A DNA stretch of 22,263 nucleotides from Lachnospiraceae bacterium UBA4381 (GCA_002391105.1 DGRT01000013.1:1-22263), one strand, 5' to 3'. Shown: positions 1 through 9,300, counted from the first letter of the stretch. Translations and numbers: made by a program. Notes: generated by a model from the letters alone, not told the origin.

Positions 1-1351
1 ATGCAGCAATAAGTCTCTTTCTTGTAGCATCCGGCTCAAGGATATCATCTACATATCCACGTTTTGCAACTGCAACAGCACCCATCTGTGACTCTGTAAT
101 CTTTGCAGCAGCATCGTTTATAGCTGCAAGCTTATCATCACTTCCGGAAATCTCGTCAGCATACATGATTTCAGCAGCCACCTTTGGATCTGTAACTCCG
201 ACTCTTGCATTTGGCCAGGCATAGACAATATCTGAACCCAGTGACTTGGAATTCATCATAAGATATCCACTTCCAAATCCATCACCAACGATAACATTTA
301 CCTTTGGTACAGTAGCTACAGATATAGCAGATATAAGCTTTGCGCTTGCCTTGGAAATATACAGTTCATCAGCAAGAGTATTGTTAAAACCGTTTACATT
401 GGTAAATGAAAGCACAGGAATGTTAAATGCATCAGCAAAGCTTACCAGTGCTGCTGCCTTACGAATACCCATAGCTGTCATCTTCTTTTCCTGATTAGCG
501 ATAACGGCAACTGAATAACCGCCAAGTTTGATGAAGCCTGCTGTGAAGTCTGTTCCGGACTGCTTCTTGATCTCATAGAAATCATTATCATCAGCAATGC
601 TTTCGATAATCTTTCTTGCATCATCTGAAAATGCCTCAATACCCGGAGTCGTTCTATTCAGATCATCCTCAGCCTCTGAAACAGTGAATTCATCATTATT
701 TGAAGGAAGATATGCAAGTAATTTCCTGATTTCATAAAGAGCAGTCGCATCATCTGCACATACCTTATCTACAAGATTAGTATGCTCACTTACATAAGCT
801 GCTGATGATGTATCAAGCTTCTCAATATAGTTACCCTTTAAAGAATTAGGGCTGTTTACAAAAAGCTTTGCATCTTCAACCATAAAAGTAAAATCAGAAA
901 GTGAAGTAAGTATTCCTGCTCCGCCACCTGCATTACCAAATATTGCTGTAATCTGAGGGATAACACCTGATGCCATAGTGCTCTTCTTAAAAAGTGCACC
1001 AAAGCCGTAAAGAGAATCTGTTGCCTCCTGGAGTCTCAGACCTGCACTGTCGATAAGTCCGATTACCGGAGCACCAACCTTCATTGCGAGAGAATAGATA
1101 GCATTGATCTTCTTGGAATGCATCTCTCCGATTGCGCCTCCTAAAACTGATACGTCCTGGCTATAGACATAAACCAGTCTTCCGTCGATCTGTCCATAGC
1201 CGGTGATAACACCGTCTCTTGGAGTATCGAGAGACTCAATGTTGAAATCAGTAGCTCTGGATGTAACAGCAGAACCGATCTCAACAAAACTTGCGTCATC
1301 AAGCAAAGCTGCAATTCTTTCGCCTGCTGACATTTTAAGCTTGTCGCTCAT
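1..1351 (-). CDS. Biotin-dependent acyl-CoA carboxyltransferase/decarboxylase subunit (partial)
   Basis: The 450 visible codons encode a two-domain crotonase-fold carboxyltransferase, the family of propionyl-CoA/acetyl-CoA carboxylase beta subunits and methylmalonyl-CoA decarboxylase alpha. Such enzymes move a carboxyl group between carboxybiotin and an acyl-CoA. Supporting stretches are DGVITGYGQIDGRLVYVYSQ, GAIGEMHSKKI, MKVGAPVIGLIDSAG and ASGVIPQITAIFG in the N-terminal half, and NQEKKMTAMGIRKAAA, FNIPVLSFTNVNGF and YAWPNARVGV in the C-terminal half. The ATG at 1351 is preceded by GGAGGAAG at normal spacing. The protein begins close to the conserved ERIAALLDDASFVEI segment, so it lacks the 30-50 residue N-terminal extension of many relatives. 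The usual SGGAR oxyanion motif reads SAGLR here. The frame is open at the window edge near the typical C-terminal RLIAAL motif, so few residues are missing. In this family the biotin carrier and OadG/OadB-like membrane subunits often follow, but that region is outside the window. The substrate cannot be assigned. Confidence 0.85.
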   Translation of the reverse strand, partial: MSDKLKMSAGERIAALLDDASFVEIGSAVTSRATDFNIESLDTPRDGVITGYGQIDGRLVYVYSQDVSVLGGAIGEMHSKKINAIYSLAMKVGAPVIGLIDSAGLRLQEATDSLYGFGALFKKSTMASGVIPQITAIFGNAGGGAGILTSLSDFTFMVEDAKLFVNSPNSLKGNYIEKLDTSSAAYVSEHTNLVDKVCADDATALYEIRKLLAYLPSNNDEFTVSEAEDDLNRTTPGIEAFSDDARKIIESIADDNDFYEIKKQSGTDFTAGFIKLGGYSVAVIANQEKKMTAMGIRKAAALVSFADAFNIPVLSFTNVNGFNNTLADELYISKASAKLISAISVATVPKVNVIVGDGFGSGYLMMNSKSLGSDIVYAWPNARVGVTDPKVAAEIMYADEISGSDDKLAAINDAAAKITESQMGAVAVAKRGYVDDILEPDATRKRLIAA

Positions 1352-1412
1352 AAAATCTTCCTCCATGTTTTTTATTAGTGAAAGTCCATACGGACCAATT
1401 TTCGCCTTTTAT

Positions 1413-1441
1413 ATTATATTCACTTGACCTTTATATTTCAA
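1413..1441 (-). promoter_or_regulatory. Sigma-A-type promoter of the carboxyltransferase gene
   Basis: On the minus strand there is a TTGAAA -35 box (1436-1441), a 17-nt spacer and a perfect TATAAT -10 box (1413-1418). It lies between the pgsA terminator and the start codon at 1351. Predicted transcription starts near 1406, which leaves a leader of about 55 nt holding a small GTCC-GTAT-GGAC hairpin. Confidence 0.75.
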
Positions 1442-1466
1442 GCACAAATAAATCGAATTAATGACA

Positions 1467-1510
1467 TAAAAATAGCAAAGCTTCCATCATAATTTATGGT
1501 CACTTTGCTA
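1467..1510 (-). terminator. Rho-independent terminator after pgsA
   Basis: Read on the minus strand, TAGCAAAG (1503-1510) pairs with CTTTGCTA (1473-1480). An inner CCAT/ATGG stem extends the structure, and a run of five T follows. It lies just past the pgsA stop and closes the ftsK-fhs-folD-rimO-pgsA run of genes. Confidence 0.8.
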
Positions 1511-1533
1511 CCTTGATATTATACTATCCAGTC

Positions 1534-2091
1534 TTATTTATAGGTTTTGATAACACCTTTATTCTTAATAAGGTAATCTATCAGAGATACCACCGTCAGA
1601 ATAAGGGAGGTATATATAAGAATCTGTTCCACTATATGAATCACTCCCGCAGCACCGGGAAATACAGCAGCAAGATCAGGTATTACCACACAGAGCATAA
1701 CCATGGTAACAGCCGTTTTGACCTTTCCCCACCAGCCTGCTGCTATTACTATACCATTATCTGCTGCTACAAGTCTGAAGCCGCTGATTATGAACTCTCT
1801 TGCGATTATGACTATTACTATCCACGCAGGAATTCTATCCAGCTCAATAAGTGCAATCATAGCGGAGCATACCAGAAGCTTATCCGCCAGAGGATCCATG
1901 AATTTTCCAAAGTCTGTTACCCAGTTATATTTTCTTGCCAGCTTTCCATCTACCATATCAGACAGAGATGCCACGACAAATATACCAAGTGCTATCCACT
2001 TATTTCCGGGTATCTGGGGAAGATACAGGAATATAAGGAAAAATGGTATAAGTATCACTCTGAATATTGTTATTTTGTTAGGTAAGTTCAT
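1534..2091 (-). CDS. pgsA: CDP-diacylglycerol--glycerol-3-phosphate 3-phosphatidyltransferase
   Basis: PgsA is the membrane enzyme that makes phosphatidylglycerophosphate from CDP-diacylglycerol and glycerol-3-phosphate, the committed step to phosphatidylglycerol and cardiolipin. The 185-residue product carries the complete CDP-alcohol phosphotransferase signature: D45, D48-G49, A52-R53, G62, D66 and D70, read in SDMVDGKLARKYNWV and DFGKFMDPLADK. Several hydrophobic segments surround it (about residues 8-24, 33-45, 72-90 and 95-110, plus one near the C-terminus), as expected for a six-helix membrane enzyme. The length is typical. I place the start at ATG 2091 (MNLPNK), because GGAGGAG sits 4-5 nt upstream. 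An in-frame TTG at 2106 would put that Shine-Dalgarno inside the coding region. It is the last gene before the terminator at 1467-1510. Confidence 0.93.
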   Translation of the reverse strand: MNLPNKITIFRVILIPFFLIFLYLPQIPGNKWIALGIFVVASLSDMVDGKLARKYNWVTDFGKFMDPLADKLLVCSAMIALIELDRIPAWIVIVIIAREFIISGFRLVAADNGIVIAAGWWGKVKTAVTMVMLCVVIPDLAAVFPGAAGVIHIVEQILIYTSLILTVVSLIDYLIKNKGVIKTYK

Positions 2092-2125
2092 CTTCTCCTC
2101 CATCAACTGTTATGTCAAATCTTAT

Positions 2126-2195
2126 TCTGTATAGCCTGATTCATCGAACCATCATCCTACTCTGTATAGCCTGACTCATCGAACCAGTATTTTAC
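2126..2195 (-). repeat. Two-copy 35-bp tandem repeat with coding appearance between rimO and pgsA
   Basis: Copies at 2126-2160 and 2161-2195 match at 24 of the first 25 positions on the plus strand and diverge in the last 10. Read on the minus strand, each copy gives the same nine residues, WFDESGYTE, followed by a stop. The three differences within that stretch (GAG/GAA twice, TAG/TAA once) do not change the reading. The upstream copy is preceded by an open stretch reading YLWINGVKY. Together these resemble one cell-wall-binding (choline-binding-like) repeat. There is no start codon or ribosome binding site for either reading, and the period of 35 is not a multiple of three. The likeliest status is a duplicated gene-end remnant. 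Confidence 0.7.
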
Positions 2196-2239
2196 TCCGT
2201 TAATCCACAGGTACTAATTATTAGAAATCTGTGTACTAA

Positions 2240-3631
2240 TCATATCAAGCACGCTTCCAGGTCATAGACATCAGAATCAGTAACCTTCACTCTTACTATC
2301 TCGCCGGAGAATAGCTCTCGCGGAGAATCAATAAATATCATGCCATCTATATCAGGCGCATCCATATAGGACCTTCCGACATACACATCATCATCAGGCA
2401 AATATCCATCAATAATCACATCCAGCTCTTTATTTACATATCCGGAAAGCTTTTGGGCAGAAATATCCTGTTGCAGAAGCATTATATCTTCTAATCTGGT
2501 ACTCTTCACAGCTTCGTCTATCTGATCATCAAACGACGCAGCAGGAGTCAGATCCTCCCGTGAATATGTAAATACGCCAACATGATCCAGGTTTAATTCT
2601 TCCAAGGTATCCAGAAGACTCTCATGTTCTTCCATGGTTTCTCCCGGAAATCCTGTAATTATGGTTGTACGTATAACAATATCCGGCAGTTTACCACGCA
2701 GCTCACTAATAACCTTTTTTATACCGTCCTTATTGATTCTGCGTCCCATTCTCCTAAGTATATCATCTTCTGTATGCTGAATCGGCATATCTATATAGTG
2801 AAGTACCTTAGGATTGGAAGCCATCTCATCTATCAGCTCAGGATAGATTTCCTCCGGATATGCATACAGCAGCCTTATCCACTCTATCCCGTCTATCTTA
2901 GACAGCTCTCTCAGAAGTAAATGCAGCCTCTTCTCACCATACAGGTCGATACCATAGCAGGTTGTTTCCTGAGCAACAAGAATCAGCTCCTTCACACCGG
3001 AATCAGCGAGAACCTTTGCTTCCTCAACAACCGCCTCCATAGGAACAGACTTGTATCTGCCTTTAAAATAAGGTATCGAACAGTATGTACATCTCTTATC
3101 GCAGCCATCTGCAATCTTAAGATACTCAAGATATGGTCTTTCTGTAACCACTCTCGCAATCCTCGTCCTGTCAGGATAAGGATCATCCAGTTCATCATAT
3201 CTTTTTAATGGCGGAAGAGAAAATGCTTCATTATCTCCCGGCAGATCAGCCCCACCAGCTTCTGAATAAGACCGGCTTCTCTCCCTGAGTTCATCTATAA
3301 CCTCTACGATACTATCAAGGCTCATAGTACCTATAAAGGCATCAACCTCAGGAAGCTCCTTCTCTATCTCATCCTTATAACGCTGAGCCATACAGCCTGT
3401 ACAGATAAGATACTTTAATCTGCCCTGCTTTAATTCAGACAGTTCAAGAAGCTTATCTATACTTTCCTGAGTTGCAGACTCTATAAAGCAGCAGGTATTT
3501 ACAACCGCCGCATCCGCCTCTTCTGGAACCGACGTAAGTCCATATTCGCTGTTATCAATCAGTCCCAGCATTCTTTCGCTATCAGCCGTATTTTTATCAC
3601 ATCCAAGTGTGACAAGCATAATATTAAACAT
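2240..3631 (-). CDS. rimO: Ribosomal protein S12 methylthiotransferase RimO
   Basis: RimO is a radical-SAM enzyme with two 4Fe-4S clusters that adds a methylthio group to an aspartate of ribosomal protein S12. From ATG 3631 the product has 463 residues. The N-terminal MTTase domain has its three cluster cysteines in LGCDKN (C11), NTCCFI (C47) and CTGCMAQR (C80). The radical-SAM motif is CDKRCTYC (C177, C181, C184), and a TRAM domain fills roughly the last 65 residues. Reading LGCDKN, not the MiaB pattern, and the overall layout favour RimO over MiaB. I chose 3631 because a weak AAGGG lies about 7 nt upstream and the family begins just before the LGC motif. An in-frame ATG at 3661 would overlap the end of folD by 17 nt. 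The gene follows folD with a 13-nt gap. Confidence 0.92.
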   Translation of the reverse strand: MFNIMLVTLGCDKNTADSERMLGLIDNSEYGLTSVPEEADAAVVNTCCFIESATQESIDKLLELSELKQGRLKYLICTGCMAQRYKDEIEKELPEVDAFIGTMSLDSIVEVIDELRERSRSYSEAGGADLPGDNEAFSLPPLKRYDELDDPYPDRTRIARVVTERPYLEYLKIADGCDKRCTYCSIPYFKGRYKSVPMEAVVEEAKVLADSGVKELILVAQETTCYGIDLYGEKRLHLLLRELSKIDGIEWIRLLYAYPEEIYPELIDEMASNPKVLHYIDMPIQHTEDDILRRMGRRINKDGIKKVISELRGKLPDIVIRTTIITGFPGETMEEHESLLDTLEELNLDHVGVFTYSREDLTPAASFDDQIDEAVKSTRLEDIMLLQQDISAQKLSGYVNKELDVIIDGYLPDDDVYVGRSYMDAPDIDGMIFIDSPRELFSGEIVRVKVTDSDVYDLEACLI

Positions 3632-3644
3632 AGTTTTTCCCTTA

Positions 3645-4505
3645 TTATTTAGCCAGGTCATGCTTCATTACAGCAGCCTGATAGCAGTTATTCATAAGTC
3701 CTGCGATAGTCATAGGACCAACACCGCCCGGTACAGGAGTAATCTTTCCGGCCACCTCCACTGCGCTGTCAAAATCCACATCACCACAGAGCTTCTTGGT
3801 TCCATCTATACGATGTATTCCAACATCTATAACTGTAGCTCCTTCCTTTATATAAGAAGCATCAATTAATTTTGGCTTTCCTATAGCAACCACCAGAATA
3901 TCGGCATTCTTACATATTTCTTTAAGATTCTTTGTATGTGAATGACATATAGTTACTGTTGCATTTTCTCTGAGAAGAAGCATACCCATCGGCTTGCCAA
4001 CTATATTACTTCTTCCGATAACTACTGCATTTGCACCATCTATATTCACATTACTTCTCTTCAGAAGCTCTATAACACCGGCAGGCGTACAGGAAACAAA
4101 GCCTCTCACGCCGATACTCAGACGTCCGACACTCTCAGGATGGAAACCATCTACATCCTTATCAGGACTAATGGCACGTATAACCTTATCCTCATCTATA
4201 TGCTTAGGGAGTGGAAGCTGAACCAGAATACCGTCAACTGAATTATCACGGTTCAGGTCTTTTATAAGCTTCAGAAGCTCTTCCTCACTGGTTTCTTCGG
4301 GAAGCTCATAGGATCTTGATATAATCCCGGTATATTCGCAAGCCTTTTTCTTATTACCAACATATACAGTAGATGCCGGATCATTTCCCACAAGAATAAC
4401 AGCAAGTGTAACATCTATCCCATGCTCTTTAAGGACAGCCACCTTATCCTTCACCTCATCCTTAAGCTCCTGTGATATCTTCTTTCCGTCGATTAATTCT
4501 GCCAT
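3645..4505 (-). CDS. folD: Methylene-THF dehydrogenase / methenyl-THF cyclohydrolase
   Basis: FolD is a cytosolic bifunctional enzyme that interconverts 5,10-methylene-, 5,10-methenyl- and 10-formyl-tetrahydrofolate using NAD(P). The 286-residue product has normal length. It shows the catalytic segment ASTVYVGNKKKACEYTGI, the signature PLPKHIDEDKVIRAISPDKD followed by VDGFHP, the nucleotide-binding segment VVIGRSNIVGKPMGMLLL and the C-terminal PVPGGVGPMT. No key residue appears missing. ATG 4505 has AGGAGG 5-6 nt upstream. It lies downstream of fhs in the same direction, so 10-formyl-THF made by Fhs can pass to FolD. This is the methyl branch used for one-carbon supply, and for acetogenesis in some Clostridia. 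Confidence 0.96.
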   Translation of the reverse strand: MAELIDGKKISQELKDEVKDKVAVLKEHGIDVTLAVILVGNDPASTVYVGNKKKACEYTGIISRSYELPEETSEEELLKLIKDLNRDNSVDGILVQLPLPKHIDEDKVIRAISPDKDVDGFHPESVGRLSIGVRGFVSCTPAGVIELLKRSNVNIDGANAVVIGRSNIVGKPMGMLLLRENATVTICHSHTKNLKEICKNADILVVAIGKPKLIDASYIKEGATVIDVGIHRIDGTKKLCGDVDFDSAVEVAGKITPVPGGVGPMTIAGLMNNCYQAAVMKHDLAK

Positions 4506-4558
4506 ATATACCTCCTGATCATCTACACATTTATTAATATATTAACCAAATACAGAAT

Positions 4559-4582
4559 TATGAGGAGCTGACGCTTCTCATA
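4559..4582 (-). repeat. Hairpin element immediately after fhs
   Basis: On the minus strand TATGAG, one A/C mismatch and AGC pair across a GTCA loop with GCT and CTCATA. It begins 7 nt after the fhs stop. No U-tract follows, so it is not a standard terminator. Its core sequence is almost the same as the hairpin upstream of fhs at 6335-6356. Confidence 0.65.
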
Positions 4583-4588
4583 AAACCA

Positions 4589-6268
4589 TTAGAAGAGACC
4601 GATTATCTCTCCACTGTCCAGAACATCTATTCTCTCAGCAGCAGGTGACTTAGGAAGTCCCGGCATGGTCATGATCTGACCGGCAATAGCTACCACAAAG
4701 CCTGCACCGGCTGATACATAAACCTCTCTGATGCTGACATTAAAGCCTTCCGGTCTTCCCAGAAGCTTCTGATCATCAGACAGACTGTACTGTGTCTTTG
4801 CCATACAAACAGGCATATTTCCAAAGCCGAGAGATTCGATACGCTTAAGAGCATTATTTGCTTCCTGACTGTATTCAACTCCATCTGCACCATAGATTTC
4901 TTTGGATATTGTTTCTATCTTTTCCTTCAGGCTGAGTTCATCACTATAGAGGAACTTAAAATCCGGTGAACCTTCTTCGATAGCGTCTAGTACCTGTGCA
5001 GCAAGCTCCTGTCCGCCTTCACCGCCCTTTGCCCATACTTCAGATACAGCAAAGCGGCAACCCTTGTCACTTACGAAATTCTTGATAGCCTCGATTTCAG
5101 CATCAGTATCGGCTACAAATTTATTAATAGTTACTACAACAGGAACATTATACTTCTTAAGATTCTCTATATGTTTTCCAAGGTTAACGATACCCTTGTT
5201 CAAAGCCTCAACATTTTCCTTTGAAAGCTCATCCTTTGGAACTCCACCGTTATATTTAAGTGCTCTAGCTGTTGCTACAAGAACTACGGCATCAGGCTTG
5301 ATACCAGCCATACGACACTTGATATCCAGGAACTTCTGAGCGCCAAGATCTGCACCAAAACCAGCCTCTGTTATAACATAATCAGATACCTTCATGGCAA
5401 TCTTTGTAGCTCTTACCGAGTTACATCCATGAGCAATATTTGCAAAAGGACCACCATGTACGAACACAGGATTGTTCTCCAGAGACTGAATAAGGTTAGG
5501 TCTTATAGCATCCTTGAGAAGCACAGCCATAGCACCTACGCATTTAAGGTCTGCTGCTGTAACAGGCTCATTATCATAATTGTAAGCAACTATTATTCTT
5601 CCAAGACGTTCCTTCAGATCCTGAAGATTCTCAGCAAGACATAATATAGCCATAACCTCAGTAGCTACTGTTATACAGAAATGATCCTCTCTTACCACTC
5701 CGTCAAGTCTCTTTCCAAGACCAATAGTAATATTTCTGAGACTGCGGTCATTCATATCAAGACATCTTTTTACAACCACTCTCTTAGGATCAATGCGAAG
5801 CTCATTTCCCTGAAGGAGATGATTGTCAAGCATAGCACACATCAGATTATTAGCTGATGTAATAGCATGAAAATCTCCGGTAAAATGAAGATTAAGCTTA
5901 TCCATAGGAACAGCCTGGGCATAGCCGCCGCCTGCAGCACCACCCTTTATACCAAAGCATGGTCCGAGGGAAGGTTCACGCATTGCAACAACAGACTTTT
6001 TACCCATCCTGTTAAGAGCGTCATTCAGTCCAAGAGTAACAGTTGTTTTTCCTTCACCGGCAGGTGTAGGATTGATAGCTGTAACAAGTACCAGCTTTCC
6101 ATCCTTAATTGAAGCATCATTTTCCAGCTTTTCAATATAGCTGTCACTTATCTTTGCCATTGAACGTCCATACATTTCAATGTCGTCTTCTGTCGCACCA
6201 ATCTTAGATGCAACCTCTCTTATGTCCTTCAGTGTAGCCTCCTGTGCGATTTCAATATCTGTTTTCAT
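4589..6268 (-). CDS. fhs: Formate--tetrahydrofolate ligase
   Basis: Fhs is the ATP-dependent cytosolic ligase that joins formate to tetrahydrofolate to give 10-formyl-THF. The 559 residues match the family length of about 555-560. Visible hallmarks are the P-loop region INPTPAGEGKTTVTLG (about 66-80), EPSLGPCFGIKGGAAGGGYA, the adjacent MDKLNLHFTGDFHAITSANN, and the C-terminal IMTMPGLPKSPAAERID. ATG 6268 is preceded by AGGAGGAAGG. It sits between ftsK and folD, with a 114-nt leader that includes a small hairpin. I saw no tetrahydrofolate riboswitch consensus in that leader. Fhs and FolD together supply one-carbon units for purines and formylmethionine, and could serve the Wood-Ljungdahl methyl branch if the rest of the pathway is present elsewhere. 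Confidence 0.97.
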   Translation of the reverse strand: MKTDIEIAQEATLKDIREVASKIGATEDDIEMYGRSMAKISDSYIEKLENDASIKDGKLVLVTAINPTPAGEGKTTVTLGLNDALNRMGKKSVVAMREPSLGPCFGIKGGAAGGGYAQAVPMDKLNLHFTGDFHAITSANNLMCAMLDNHLLQGNELRIDPKRVVVKRCLDMNDRSLRNITIGLGKRLDGVVREDHFCITVATEVMAILCLAENLQDLKERLGRIIVAYNYDNEPVTAADLKCVGAMAVLLKDAIRPNLIQSLENNPVFVHGGPFANIAHGCNSVRATKIAMKVSDYVITEAGFGADLGAQKFLDIKCRMAGIKPDAVVLVATARALKYNGGVPKDELSKENVEALNKGIVNLGKHIENLKKYNVPVVVTINKFVADTDAEIEAIKNFVSDKGCRFAVSEVWAKGGEGGQELAAQVLDAIEEGSPDFKFLYSDELSLKEKIETISKEIYGADGVEYSQEANNALKRIESLGFGNMPVCMAKTQYSLSDDQKLLGRPEGFNVSIREVYVSAGAGFVVAIAGQIMTMPGLPKSPAAERIDVLDSGEIIGLF

Positions 6269-6334
6269 GAAATCCTTCCTCCTATTAATATTTTCACCTG
6301 ATAAGTTACTGATGAGCCGTCTGGTTCAGCAGTA

Positions 6335-6356
6335 TATGAGAAGCGCCAGCTTCTTA
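6335..6356 (-). repeat. Hairpin element between ftsK and fhs
   Basis: On the minus strand AGAAGC pairs perfectly with GCTTCT across a TGGC loop. On the plus strand it reads TATGAGAAGCGCCAGC then TTCTTA, which matches the minus strand of the element at 4559-4582 except at three positions in 22. It starts about 27 nt after the ftsK stop, and no U-tract follows on the minus strand. Confidence 0.65.
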
Positions 6357-6382
6357 AATATATGTGTCTAAAGCACATTTAA

Positions 6383-9300
6383 CTAACTCATTGAATCAAG
6401 TCTCTCTTCAAACTCGGTCATAGTCATAAGCACCTTTCTCGGTTTGGTTCCCTCTTCAGGTCCTACAACTCCGAATTCCTCAAGCTGATCCATAATACGC
6501 GCAGCTCTGTTAAAGCCTATACGGTGCATTCTCTGGATATAACCTATGGAAGCTTTATCCTTTTCTATAATGGAACGGGCAGCATCTTCAAAGAGCTCAT
6601 CATATCTGCTTTCGCTGTCAGACGCGCCGCCTGTTTCCGAAGAAGCTCCAACATTTGAAGAATTGATAGACTCATTTACTCCGGAATCATATGACGTTTC
6701 GCCATAATGCTCCTTGATAAAGTCAACCACCCTTTCAACCTCTTCATCACTTATAAATGCACCCTGAACTCTGACCGGTTTGGTATATCCTGCAGGATAG
6801 AAAAGCATATCGCCTTTTCCAAGAAGCTTCTCAGCACCGCCCATATCGATAATGGTTCTTGAATCCACGCTTGAGGAAACTGAAAATGCTATTCTTGAAG
6901 GTACATTTGCCTTGATAAGACCTGTGATTACATCTACAGAAGGTCTCTGTGTGGCAATTACCAGATGGATACCGGCAGCACGGGCAAGCTGTGAAAGTCT
7001 GACTATACTTTCTTCAACCTCCTTATGAGCAACCATCATAAGGTCCGCAAGCTCATCCACTATAACGATAAGCTGAGGCATATGCTTAAACTGCGGATCC
7101 TCATTCGGTCCCTGGGCTACAACCTTCTTGTTGAAGCCTTCTATATTTCTAACTCCATAATTAGAGAAAAGCTGATAACGCTTTGTCATCTCATCCACAG
7201 CCCAGTTAAGAGCACCTGCAGCCTTTTTAGGATCTACAACTACAGGAATCAAAAGATGAGGTATGCCATTATAGGATGTAAGCTCAACCTGCTTTGGATC
7301 TACCATTATAAGCTTAACGTCCTTAGGATCCGCCTTATACAGAATACTCATTATAAGAGTATTGATACATACAGACTTACCGGATCCGGTTGCACCCGCT
7401 ATTAAAAGGTGAGGCATCTTGGCAATATCGCTTATTATTATCTGACCGCTAATATCCTTACCAACGGCAAATGCAACATTTGACTTGAATTCCCTGAAAA
7501 GATCATTATCAATAAGATCTCTGAAGTAAACAGTTTGATTCTCTTTATTCGGTATCTCTATACCGATAGCCGCTTTACCGGGGATTGGTGCTTCTATACG
7601 AATATCCGTAGCAGCAAGCGCCATCTTTATATCATTTTCCAGACCAAGAATCTTATTAACTCTCACACCCTGTTCAGGCTGCAGTTCATATCTTGTTATG
7701 GAAGGTCCGACACTGAAATTAGTAATAGTAACATTTACGCCAAAGCTTTCCAGCGCCTGCTTCAGTGTAATGGCAGTCTCCCTGACAGATGCGTCACCGG
7801 TTCTGTCAAAGGAATATCTTCCGCCCTGCTTCAAAAGGCTTACAGGAGGAAATACATATTTACGTACTACTTCTTCTGTATTCTCGATAGCATTTCCAAT
7901 CTCCTGCGTTGCTTTCAGCTTATCCTCGCGTGTAACCTTTTCATCGTCAGCTACTTCAGCAGCATTGCCGGAATTTGCTCCGGTTCGTTCATTACTCTTT
8001 ATTTCAGAAGTCACGGTTCTGCCGGATTCAGACTGAGCAGTCACGGTTCCGGAAGCCGTTTTAACCCGGGAGGCGCTATGCTTTGATGCTTCAGATTCTT
8101 TCAGATAAGACGAAGTATTATCCTGATAAGCCTCCGGCTCCTGATACGAACTGTAATCCTGCTGCAGTTGAACATTCTGATAATTACTCAGTTCTTCTAA
8201 CTGGCTGTCACCCCGGTAGCTGTCATAGCGTGGAGTCTGATATCCATCATAGCCCGAAGTCTGACCAATATTCTGATAGCTTTGCAGCTCCTCAGATTGC
8301 CGGCTATTAAGAAGCGGCTCAGACTCAGCCTGTATTCCTGCTTCTCTATCTCTTCTGGCTCTTCTGGTAACAGGCCCCTTATACCCCGGAATCACCTCGC
8401 CACTCTCATCATTATAATGAGTATCACTTCCAAGAGGGTCATCATATGTACTTGAATCAGGATCCAGTTCAAAGAAATCTCTCGGCTGATATTCACTCTG
8501 TTTCTTTCTTTTACCTGTAGAGGAAGCTCTTCCGGTTCCCTCCTCAGCTCTTATGCTGCGGCCAGTCCTGTCCTTAAGAGGCATCGCTATCTCGCTTTCA
8601 GCCTCAGGCAGATACTTGGCAGGAGTAGCTGTTTTAGTTCTGGAGGTATCCACTTCAGGAATTATCTCATGTATTTCCTCATCGGGAACTATATTATTCT
8701 TCTTATTCCTGCTCCTGGTTTTCTTCTTTGAGGAAGCGCTTTTCCCTTCCACATCAAGAACTCTCAGATCATGGAGCATACCCTTCCCGCGAATCTTGTT
8801 CAGAAGCAGGTCTTCATCCTCTATATCATAGTAGTCCGAGTCATCCGAATCATCGTCATACTCTTCATCATATCTCTCATAGCCCTGATCAAATCTGAAA
8901 TCAAACATTTTCTTAAAAAGAACTGTCGGTCTGACTCCAGTTATTTCAATTATTGAAATGATAATAAGAATAAAAGAAATGATAATAGCTCCAACGCGGC
9001 TCAGGAACTTTGCTATAAGAACTATGATTCCTCCAAAGAGAATACCGCCCCCTCTATGGTCACTATAGCCATCAAAATACAGCTCCTTGATTCCCATGTT
9101 CGAGGTTCCGACAATAAGCTGGATAACAAATCCGATACACATTGCCAGAACAAATGACCATATAATCTTTTTCATAAGCTTTGGTCTGGGTCCGTTTGCC
9201 ATAATAAAACAAAAGCATATGAAAAATGCTACTGGTAACACAAAAAACATGGAGCCAAATAAACCAAAGAAGAAACCACTGACCATGGTTCCAGCTTTGC

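Noticed and set aside
1513..2085. 190-codon plus-strand open frame opposite pgsA
   Set aside because: It is antisense to a clear pgsA with the full CDP-alcohol phosphotransferase motif, and its translation is Tyr/Ser/Cys-rich with no family signature.
3631..3661. Longer rimO start at ATG 3661
   Set aside because: It would overlap folD by 17 nt and add ten residues not expected before the family's LGC motif. The downstream ATG has a better-placed AAGGG.
6269..6382. Tetrahydrofolate riboswitch before fhs
   Set aside because: The leader lacks the conserved blocks of that riboswitch; only a simple 6-bp hairpin is seen.
7535..8086. 183-codon plus-strand open frame opposite ftsK
   Set aside because: It lies entirely antisense to ftsK, across the end of the linker and the start of the motor region. 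No ribosome binding site or recognisable domain was seen.
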